Source: an uncultured Acholeplasmataceae bacterium (lineage in GTDB: Bacteria > Bacillota_I > Bacilli_A > Acholeplasmatales > Acholeplasmataceae). Taken from it: DNA of 9,479 nt. Of this stretch, positions 1-5,562 are shown one piece after another (position 1 is the first letter of the stretch; the number at the start of each line of letters is the position of its first letter). The stretch is taken from contig CALKAH010000022.1 in the NCBI GenBank assembly GCA_937983315.1, positions 1-9,479 on the forward strand. Reading direction: 5' to 3'. Made by a program: the position numbers and the translations under genes. The notes beneath the pieces were generated by a model. The model did no database searches. It had not been told where the DNA came from and was given only the letters and a program-made list of their open reading frames with translations.

Positions 1-2142
1 AATATTTAAACCCCAGAATGTAAAGAATAGAGAGACATCTTTACCCATGGATTTCGCACCGGATGCGATGATAAAGGCAGCAATCGCTTTATCAAGATCT
101 TGGCTAAACACAACGATGGTTGTTCCGTTTTTATCTTCTTTGACCTCAAAACCTTGTTTGGGAGCATTCAATGTTCCTTTTTTTAAGTGAGCAGTGATTG
201 TCTTACCTTCTTTTTCAATGTTAAGTAAGGTATTTCCTGTTTTATCTGCCCATGCTTGAATATCTTTCATAAAACCTGGATCGGTTGCTTTCACTTCAAG
301 AATTTCATCGGGTTGCATTTCTTTAATCGTTTGATAAACCTTGACGATGGGACCAGGACATTGTAATCCACAAGCATCGACTTTGATACTGATTTTCTTT
401 TGATCAACAAGCGGAATGGGCTCTTCCATCTTCTTTTGATCGACAACAGGAATACCTAGTTCATCGATCAAGGTGAAACAAATTTGACTTCCATCATGAT
501 CATAGACACAGGAATAGGATTTAAATCCACCATCTAAGTTTTTCACGTTATAGCCATGTTGTTTTAAAATACGAGACGCTGTGTATCCACGTGTTCCCAC
601 ATGGCAATAAACATAAATGGGTTGATCTTTAGGTAACTCATTGAGATGATCTCTCAACTCGGTTAATGGAATATTGATTGATCCTGGTAAGTATTCAAGC
701 ATGTATTCAGCACGTTCACGAATATCGAGCACGTAGGATCCTTTGGCTGCTAGTTCATGCATTTCTTGCCAGGTGATGGTATCGACCATACCTTTTAAGA
801 TATTATCAGCAACAAAGCCAATCATGTTTACAGGATCTTTTGCACTTGAAAATGGAGGTGCATAAGCAAGATCTAGGTTTTTTAATGCGGTAATCTTAAG
901 TTTCGCGTACATCGCCGTTGCGATGACATCAATTCTCTTATCGACGCCTTCTCCACCGACAGCTTGTGCGCCATACATCATTTCCGTTTCAGGATTAAAT
1001 AACACTTTTAATGCCATGGGTTCAGCATTAGGATAATAACTTGCATGAGAGGTTGGATGAATATGAATGGCTTTATAGGGAAGGTTTAATTGACGCAATG
1101 TCTTTTCATTTAAACCTGTGGATGCAATATTAAGTTCAAGCAGTTTTGCTGCTGAGGTTGCTAATGTGCCTTCATACATATCATCGATACCACAGATATG
1201 GTTAGCAACAAAACGGCCTTGTTTGTTTGCAGGACCAGCGAGTGCAGCAAGCATATGCTGTTTAGAGATCATGTGTGGAACTTCAACCACATCACCAATC
1301 GCATAAATATCGGGATCTGAAGTTAACATGTGTTCATCAACTTTAATGGCACCACGGTCTGTAAGTGCAAGACCACAGTCTTTTGCTATCTGATTGTCTG
1401 GTTTGACACCAATTGCAAAAATAATCAAATCCGTCATGACTTTGGTTCCACTCTGAAGTGTGATCTGTTTTCCTTCTTGATCAAACGATTTTACACCATC
1501 GTTTAAGATCAATGATATACCTTGTTCTACAATATGTTGATGCATGATCTGCGCCATTTCAAAATCGAACATGTTCATGATTTGAGGTGCCATTTCGATT
1601 AAGGTGACTTTCATGCCTAAATGATGAAGATTTTCCATCATTTCAACACCAATGAATCCTCCACCAATGACTGCAGCGCGTTTTGGTTTTTCTTGATCAA
1701 TAAACGCTTTAATCTTATCCATATCAGGAATATTGCGTAAGGTATAAAGATTTTTAGCTTCTTTTAAGCCGGGTACAGGTGGTTTGACAGGTTGAGATCC
1801 CGTAGAAATCACGAGTTTGTCATAGGTTTCTGTATACGTTTGATTGTTTTTTAAATCAAGTATTTTGACCTCATGACGTGCACGATCTATCGATGTAACT
1901 TCGTGAAATGTTCTGATATCAATATTGAATTTTTTGTGCATATCCTCAACGGTTTGTACCACTAAACTATCTCTTGAACTGATGACTCCACCAATGTGAT
2001 AGGGTAAGCCACAGTTTGCAAAACTAATGAATTCTCCGCGTTCAAAAAGGATGATTTCCGCGAACTCATCTAAACGTCTAAGACGTGCAGCAGTCGTTGC
2101 TCCACCAGCAACACCACCAATGATTAAAATTTTCTTTTTCAT
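1..2142 (-). CDS. FAD-dependent CoA-disulfide/persulfide reductase fused to rhodanese, TusA and DsrE2-like domains (3' end off window)
   Basis: Predicted to use NAD(P)H and FAD to reduce CoA disulfide or CoA persulfide and to pass sulfane sulfur between its own domains in the cytoplasm. The 714 visible codons contain no stop. Residues 6-16 hold the FAD Rossmann glycines (IIGGVAGGATT). Cys44 in FANCGLPYH matches the single redox cysteine of CoA-disulfide reductases. A second nucleotide-binding fold starts at 158 (VIGGGFIGVE), and AIGD at 281-284 is the second FAD motif. A dimerisation domain spans about 325-440. A rhodanese domain (about 455-545) carries the active loop C513-H-V-G-T-R. A TusA-like domain (about 583-655) carries Cys595 in QCPGP. 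From about 674 the sequence resembles DsrE2 (IVVFSQDLDKA, FFTFWGLNI) and runs off the window, so I infer that roughly 100 residues are missing. The start is ATG at 2142 with GGAGGAA seven bases upstream. It has its own promoter and is separated from mrp by a terminator. The family and architecture are confident; the physiological substrate is inferred. Confidence 0.9.
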   Translation of the reverse strand, partial: MKKKILIIGGVAGGATTAARLRRLDEFAEIILFERGEFISFANCGLPYHIGGVISSRDSLVVQTVEDMHKKFNIDIRTFHEVTSIDRARHEVKILDLKNNQTYTETYDKLVISTGSQPVKPPVPGLKEAKNLYTLRNIPDMDKIKAFIDQEKPKRAAVIGGGFIGVEMMENLHHLGMKVTLIEMAPQIMNMFDFEMAQIMHQHIVEQGISLILNDGVKSFDQEGKQITLQSGTKVMTDLIIFAIGVKPDNQIAKDCGLALTDRGAIKVDEHMLTSDPDIYAIGDVVEVPHMISKQHMLAALAGPANKQGRFVANHICGIDDMYEGTLATSAAKLLELNIASTGLNEKTLRQLNLPYKAIHIHPTSHASYYPNAEPMALKVLFNPETEMMYGAQAVGGEGVDKRIDVIATAMYAKLKITALKNLDLAYAPPFSSAKDPVNMIGFVADNILKGMVDTITWQEMHELAAKGSYVLDIRERAEYMLEYLPGSINIPLTELRDHLNELPKDQPIYVYCHVGTRGYTASRILKQHGYNVKNLDGGFKSYSCVYDHDGSQICFTLIDELGIPVVDQKKMEEPIPLVDQKKISIKVDACGLQCPGPIVKVYQTIKEMQPDEILEVKATDPGFMKDIQAWADKTGNTLLNIEKEGKTITAHLKKGTLNAPKQGFEVKEDKNGTTIVVFSQDLDKAIAAFIIASGAKSMGKDVSLFFTFWGLNI

Positions 2143-2163
2143 CGTCGTTCCTCCAACGGTTAT

Positions 2164-2192
2164 ACTATACGATTTTCATGATTCAATGTCAA
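2164..2192 (-). promoter_or_regulatory. Sigma-A promoter of the reductase fusion
   Basis: On the minus strand a consensus -35 TTGACA (2192-2187) is followed by a 17-bp spacer and a -10 TATAGT (2169-2164). Transcription should begin near 2157. That leaves a leader of about 15 bases made almost entirely of the ribosome binding site GGAGGAA (2154-2148). No conserved operator is recognised. This is among the strongest-looking promoters in the window and makes the reductase independent of mrp. Confidence 0.8.
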
Positions 2193-2262
2193 TAATTTTT
2201 GTTAAGAAATCGGTTTTATTAAACTTTTTAAGTTAAGAATTGATACACGATCATGCACAATT

Positions 2263-2286
2263 AAAAAAGCGATGTTGCCATCGCTT
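2263..2286 (-). terminator. Intrinsic terminator after mrp
   Basis: On the minus strand an 8-bp perfect stem AAGCGATG / CATCGCTT closes a GCAA tetraloop of the stable GNRA class. It runs straight into a T-run (TTTTTT, 2268-2263). It lies about 20 bases beyond the mrp stop codon and upstream of the reductase promoter, so the two minus-strand genes are probably separate transcription units. Confidence 0.88.
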
Positions 2287-2305
2287 CAATCAAGACATCT
2301 TGTTT

Positions 2306-3304
2306 TTAGATTTCCATCTCTTTGATCACTTTTTTAGCTATCTCGTTATAGATTTTTCCTGCTTCATCTTTATTGGTAAATAAGTGTTCTCCACGTTCAG
2401 GTTGGCCGATTGGAATCTGTCCTAACACAGGGACTCCTAATTTCTTAGCCACTGTTTCACCGCCACCCTTACCAAAAATGAATTCACGGGTATTGGAACA
2501 TGGGTTTAAATAATAACTCATGTTTTCAACAACACCGATGACTTCATGACCAATATTTTGTGCACCAATTCCAGCTTTAACAGCAACATGGGATGCATTC
2601 ACATGGGGGGTTGTGACCACTAAAATCTTACTCTTGGGCACATAGGTCTTCACATCTAAAGCAACATCTCCTGTTCCAGGAGGTAGGTCGATTAAGATGA
2701 TATCAATCTGATCTTGCCATTTGACACCGCTGAAAAAATGGATAAGCATTTTTCCAAGCATCGGACCGCGCCACATTAAAGGCTTATCGGGTGGCATAAA
2801 AAATTCAGTTGAGATGACTTCGATGCCATCTTTAATAAGTGGAATCATCTTTTCATCTTCTGTTGAATCAAGGGGTTTGATATCAATCTTTAAAATGTTA
2901 GGAATCGATGCTCCGTAAACGTCAGCATCGATAATCCCTACTTTCTTGCCTTGACGAATGAGTGCAGCTGCAAGATTCGCGGTGACAGATGACTTACCAA
3001 CGCCACCTTTTCCCGAAGCAACCGCTAAATATTTTATTGGCTTTTCACCCTCAGGAATAAACTCTGATTCAAAGATATCCAGCTTGATACCTGGAAAACC
3101 GAGTTCAATTTTTACTAATTTAATCACTTGGATCTTAACCGCTTGTTCATTCTTTTGTTTATCTTTGAGATAAAGCTCAAGTTCAACAACACCGGTAGGT
3201 CCTACAACAAGCTTTTTGATTCCACCAACAGCCTTAAAGGGCTTTTCAAATCCTGGATCGACTAATTCATCAAGCCGCTTGCGTAAATCATCATATGATG
3301 TCAT
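2306..3304 (-). CDS. mrp: Mrp/SalA-type P-loop ATPase (ApbC/NBP35 family)
   Basis: A cytoplasmic MinD-like ATPase of the Mrp/ApbC/NBP35 family, whose members often carry Fe-S clusters to target proteins; in Bacillus the homologue SalA acts as a regulator. The 332-residue length is typical. An N-terminal DUF59/MIP18-like segment (about 1-75) leads into the deviant Walker A GKGGVGKSS (98-106, Lys104), IDADVYG (125-131), a WRGPMLGKML block (178-187) and Walker B IDLPPGTGD (205-213). The CPxC motif that binds the bridging Fe-S cluster in ApbC-type members is absent. After ENMSYY the residues are N267-P-C-S270, leaving one cysteine. From memory, SalA-like proteins of Bacilli also lack it, so function as an Fe-S carrier is uncertain. 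The start is ATG at 3304, four bases after GAGGTGA. The gene has its own promoter and terminator and is divergent from ptsI. Confidence 0.92.
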   Translation of the reverse strand: MTSYDDLRKRLDELVDPGFEKPFKAVGGIKKLVVGPTGVVELELYLKDKQKNEQAVKIQVIKLVKIELGFPGIKLDIFESEFIPEGEKPIKYLAVASGKGGVGKSSVTANLAAALIRQGKKVGIIDADVYGASIPNILKIDIKPLDSTEDEKMIPLIKDGIEVISTEFFMPPDKPLMWRGPMLGKMLIHFFSGVKWQDQIDIILIDLPPGTGDVALDVKTYVPKSKILVVTTPHVNASHVAVKAGIGAQNIGHEVIGVVENMSYYLNPCSNTREFIFGKGGGETVAKKLGVPVLGQIPIGQPERGEHLFTNKDEAGKIYNEIAKKVIKEMEI

Positions 3305-3321
3305 GTTTTCACCTCGAACCC

Positions 3322-3350
3322 ATTATATCAAATGTTTCTTACTTGAACAA
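3322..3350 (-). promoter_or_regulatory. Extended -10 promoter of mrp
   Basis: On the minus strand TGA-TATAAT gives a perfect -10 (3327-3322) with the TGn extension. A weak -35 TTGTTC (3350-3345) lies 17 bp upstream. The inferred start near 3315 falls on the ribosome site itself, giving a leader of only about 11-12 bases before ATG 3304. It is divergent from the ptsI promoter. Confidence 0.75.
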
Positions 3351-3373
3351 CGAAAACGAGAAATTGTGGTTTT

Positions 3374-3404
3374 TTACCTCATTTTCCCCTTCTTAGGCTA
3401 TAAT
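3374..3404 (+). promoter_or_regulatory. Candidate promoter of ptsI-ptsH
   Basis: A perfect -10 TATAAT at 3399-3404 precedes ptsI. The -35 is poor: the best candidate is TTACCT at 3374-3379 with a long 19-bp spacer, and there is no TGn extension. This suggests a weak or activator-dependent promoter. The expected start is near 3411, leaving a leader of about 42 bases that contains the palindrome at 3415-3432. Confidence 0.6.
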
Positions 3405-3414
3405 TGAACTAGGA

Positions 3415-3432
3415 TGCATCATGAATGATGCA
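3415..3432. promoter_or_regulatory. Perfect 18-bp palindrome in the ptsI leader, possible operator
   Basis: TGCATCAT - GA - ATGATGCA is an 8-bp perfect inverted repeat with a 2-bp centre. It lies just downstream of the ptsI -10 at about +5 to +22. That position suits a repressor operator or a small 5' hairpin (7-bp stem, TGAA loop). It does not match the CcpA cre consensus. There is no T-run after it, so it is not a terminator. The function is inferred. Confidence 0.5.
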
Positions 3433-3456
3433 CGTTTGATGTGGAGGATTACATGA
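3421..3456 (+). other. Possible 11-codon leader ORF overlapping the ptsI start
   Basis: An ATG at 3421 opens an 11-residue frame (MNDARLMWRIT). Its TGA at 3454-3456 overlaps the ptsI ATG at 3453 in an ATGA arrangement, the same geometry as the ptsI/ptsH junction. An AGGA at 3411-3414 lies six bases upstream and could bind ribosomes, although it would sit at the very 5' end of the transcript. A frame this short can easily arise by chance, and no homologue is known to me. Confidence 0.2.
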
Positions 3457-5171
3457 TCAAAGGACTTCCTGTCAGTAAAGGTTACGCGATTGCCCCCGTT
3501 TTTAAACTACAAAAACTGGAGATTGATACCCAAAAGCGCATGGTCTTAGACCCTGAGTTTGAGATTAATCACTATCATCAAGCGATTCAAACGACCAAGC
3601 AAGAGATCATCTCTCTTAAACAACAATCTGTTGAACGTTTTGGTGAAGAGACATCTAAGATTTTTGATGCGCATTTAATGATTGCTGATGATCCAGAAAT
3701 CATCGCTTCTGTCGAAGCCATGATTAAATCAGAACGGTGTAATCTTGCGTATGCGATGGATACTGTCGTTAAACGTTTTTTATCTCTTTTTAAAGATTTA
3801 GATAACCCCTATTTAAGAGAACGTGCACTCGATTTAAAAGATGTGACCGATCGTTTATTAAGACATGCCATGGGGATTCATGGTCATGATTTATCATCGA
3901 TTGATCAACCCATCATTTTGGTCGGTGACGATATCACTCCTTCTGAAACAGCTCAACTAGACCCTTCGATGGTCATGGGCTTTATCACAGAACAAGGTGG
4001 TCTCACCTCTCATACCGCCATCATTGCACGTCTTCTACAAATCCCAGCAGTGTGTGGTGCCAAAGATATCATCAAACGGGTCAAACATGGTGATGAAATT
4101 ATCTTAGATGGATTTACAGGACGTATCATCTTGCATTTTGATGAACCTACTAAACAGAGTTATCTTCAAAAACGTGATGATTATCATCAACAACTCGAAC
4201 AACTTCATGATTATATTGGTCATGCATCAAAAACAAAAGATGGATACATCACAAAGCTTTATGCTAATATCGGATCACCCAAAGATCTTGAATCCGTCTT
4301 TTATCACGACAGTGAAGGGATTGGTTTATTTCGGACTGAACTTCTTTATATGGATCGTCATCAATTACCTACTGAAGATGAACAATTTGAAAGTTATCGC
4401 GTCGTTTTAGAATCGATGCAAGGTAAAGAAGTCACCATTCGTACACTCGATATCGGTGGTGATAAGTATCTGTCTTATCTCAAATTAAACCATGAACTGA
4501 ATCCCTTTTTAGGACAACGTGCTGTTCGATTAACCTTAGCTTATCCTGAGCTTTTTAAAACACAACTACGTGCACTTCTTCGAGCGAGTGTTTATGGCAA
4601 TCTTTCCATCATGATTCCCATGATCTCCACCAAAGAAGAAATCACACTCATCAAAAAAATGCTTAAAGATGTCAAAGATGGACTTGAAAAGGATCATATC
4701 CCCTATGGCAATTATCGATTAGGGATTATGATTGAAGTGCCATCTGCGGTGATGATTGCTGATATCCTTGCTAAAGAAGTCGATTTCTTCTCGATTGGAA
4801 CCAATGATTTAATTCAATATACGTTTGCAGCCGATCGCACCAATGAAGCTCTGTCAGCATTCTATCAACCTTTACACCCTGCTATTCTAAGAATGATCAA
4901 TCAGGTCGTTCAGGCGGCTCACCAACAAAAGATTAAAGTGAGTGTATGTGGTGAGATGGCGGGTCATTTACTTCAAGGACCACTTCTTTTAGGACTTGGT
5001 GTTGACGTTTTATCGATGACACCCACTGAAATTCTCAAAATGAGAAGGGTTTTAGCCCAGATTTCCATGGAAGATATGAAAAAAGTAGCACAAACCGTGA
5101 TAAAATACGAGAGTGAAGATCAAGTGCTTCGCGAAATTAAAAAATGGATACCCCATGAAGGAGGTCAATGA
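3453..5171 (+). CDS. ptsI: PTS enzyme I (phosphoenolpyruvate-protein phosphotransferase)
   Basis: Transfers the phosphoryl group of PEP to HPr, the first step of the cytoplasmic PTS relay that drives sugar uptake. It has 572 residues, the usual family length. The N-terminal HPr-binding and phosphohistidine domain (about 1-235) carries the phospho-accepting His187 in GGLTSHTAIIAR. The C-terminal PEP-binding TIM barrel (about 255-540) has R294 (GLFRTELLYM), R330 (TIRTLDIGGDK), E429 (IEVP), D453 (GTNDLIQY) and the acid/base C499 (VSVCGEMAG). All catalytic positions are intact. The chosen start is ATG 3453 because GGAGG (3443-3447) ends five bases before it; the in-frame GTG at 3441 overlaps that site and would add four atypical residues. 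The stop overlaps the ptsH start, implying translational coupling. The gene order ptsI-ptsH is the reverse of the common ptsH-ptsI. Confidence 0.97.
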   Translation: MIKGLPVSKGYAIAPVFKLQKLEIDTQKRMVLDPEFEINHYHQAIQTTKQEIISLKQQSVERFGEETSKIFDAHLMIADDPEIIASVEAMIKSERCNLAYAMDTVVKRFLSLFKDLDNPYLRERALDLKDVTDRLLRHAMGIHGHDLSSIDQPIILVGDDITPSETAQLDPSMVMGFITEQGGLTSHTAIIARLLQIPAVCGAKDIIKRVKHGDEIILDGFTGRIILHFDEPTKQSYLQKRDDYHQQLEQLHDYIGHASKTKDGYITKLYANIGSPKDLESVFYHDSEGIGLFRTELLYMDRHQLPTEDEQFESYRVVLESMQGKEVTIRTLDIGGDKYLSYLKLNHELNPFLGQRAVRLTLAYPELFKTQLRALLRASVYGNLSIMIPMISTKEEITLIKKMLKDVKDGLEKDHIPYGNYRLGIMIEVPSAVMIADILAKEVDFFSIGTNDLIQYTFAADRTNEALSAFYQPLHPAILRMINQVVQAAHQQKIKVSVCGEMAGHLLQGPLLLGLGVDVLSMTPTEILKMRRVLAQISMEDMKKVAQTVIKYESEDQVLREIKKWIPHEGGQ

Positions 5172-5431
5172 TGGAAAGAACGTTTGTTTTAACGTCGGAG
5201 ACAGGACTACATGCACGTCCTGCAACGAATTTTGTTAAGTTTATGCAATCTTTACCCGGTGAGGTTTTACTCATCCATAAGAACTTCACAGCCGATGCTA
5301 AGTCCATCATGGCAATCATGAGTTTGGGGTTAGCCAAGGGTGAAAGCTTTAAGATTTATGTGCGTGATGAAGATGCTTCCTATCTTGATCAAATTGAAAG
5401 TTACATGCGTCTCAATCATTTAATTGATTAA
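5168..5431 (+). CDS. ptsH: PTS phosphocarrier protein HPr
   Basis: A small cytoplasmic carrier that takes phosphate from enzyme I on a histidine and hands it to sugar-specific EIIA domains. It has 87 residues. His15 lies in GLHARPA and Ser46 in KSIMAIMSLG, the site phosphorylated by HPr kinase in Bacillota. Catabolite control through P-Ser-HPr is therefore plausible but not shown here. Two adjacent ATGs exist. With ATG 5168, which overlaps the ptsI stop by 4 nt, His15 and Ser46 take the B. subtilis numbering. ATG 5171 is better spaced (six bases) from the full AAGGAGGT site that begins at 5158. The protein is the same apart from one methionine. It is the last gene of the ptsI-ptsH unit. Confidence 0.96.
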   Translation: MMERTFVLTSETGLHARPATNFVKFMQSLPGEVLLIHKNFTADAKSIMAIMSLGLAKGESFKIYVRDEDASYLDQIESYMRLNHLID

Positions 5432-5434
5432 AAA

Positions 5435-5504
5435 GGCATTCAACGTTGTCTGTTGAATACCTCATTAATCATTCGTTGATGATAAGTTTATTTCATGATA
5501 ATGA
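5435..5504 (+). other. Structured 3' UTR of ptsI-ptsH
   Basis: Three bases after the ptsH stop, GGCATTCAAC pairs with GTTGAATACC (5435-5444 with 5452-5461, one C-A mismatch, 7-nt loop). It has no T-run after it, so it is not itself a terminator. A second AT-rich stem pairs TCATTAATCAT (5462-5472) with ATGATAATGA (5495-5504) with one bulge. Possible roles are mRNA 3'-end protection or a processed RNA; neither is supported beyond the folding potential. Confidence 0.4.
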
Positions 5505-5520
5505 ATTACATCCAAGATTC

Positions 5521-5562
5521 AAAAAATCACTAAATGCACACACGTGCATTTTTTATTTTTTT
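5521..5562. terminator. Bidirectional intrinsic terminator between ptsH and the ABC permease
   Basis: An 8-bp perfect stem AAATGCAC / GTGCATTT (5532-5539 and 5544-5551) with an ACAC loop is followed on the plus strand by TTTATTTTTTT (5552-5562), ending the ptsI-ptsH transcript. On the minus strand the same hairpin is followed, after five bases, by six T (5526-5521), ending the ABC operon. The plus-strand T-tract overlaps the last codons and stop of the permease gene, a compact convergent arrangement. Confidence 0.85.

Noticed and set aside
2027..2236. 69-codon plus-strand frame opposite the reductase start
   Set aside because: It is antisense to the FAD-binding region and to the reductase promoter, with low-complexity composition; nothing supports expression.
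2219..2237. Imperfect palindrome AACTT-TTT-AAGTT upstream of the reductase promoter
   Set aside because: The arms are only five A/T-rich base pairs; in such AT-rich DNA this is easily chance and it matches no persulfide-sensor operator I know.
3414..3428. Four-codon frame (MHHE) in frame with ptsI
   Set aside because: It hits TGA at 3426-3428 and has no room for a ribosome site; chance.
3441..3452. GTG at 3441 as the ptsI start
   Set aside because: It overlaps the GGAGG ribosome site of the ATG at 3453 and would add four residues not expected in enzyme I.
4108..4410. 100-codon plus-strand open frame inside ptsI
   Set aside because: It lies entirely within the well-conserved ptsI coding region in another frame, is rich in Asn, Ile and Met, and shows no motif or ribosome site; it is a shadow frame.
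5137..5337. 66-codon minus-strand frame across the ptsI/ptsH junction
   Set aside because: It is antisense to the conserved HPr His15 and Ser46 motifs, without a promoter or family resemblance.
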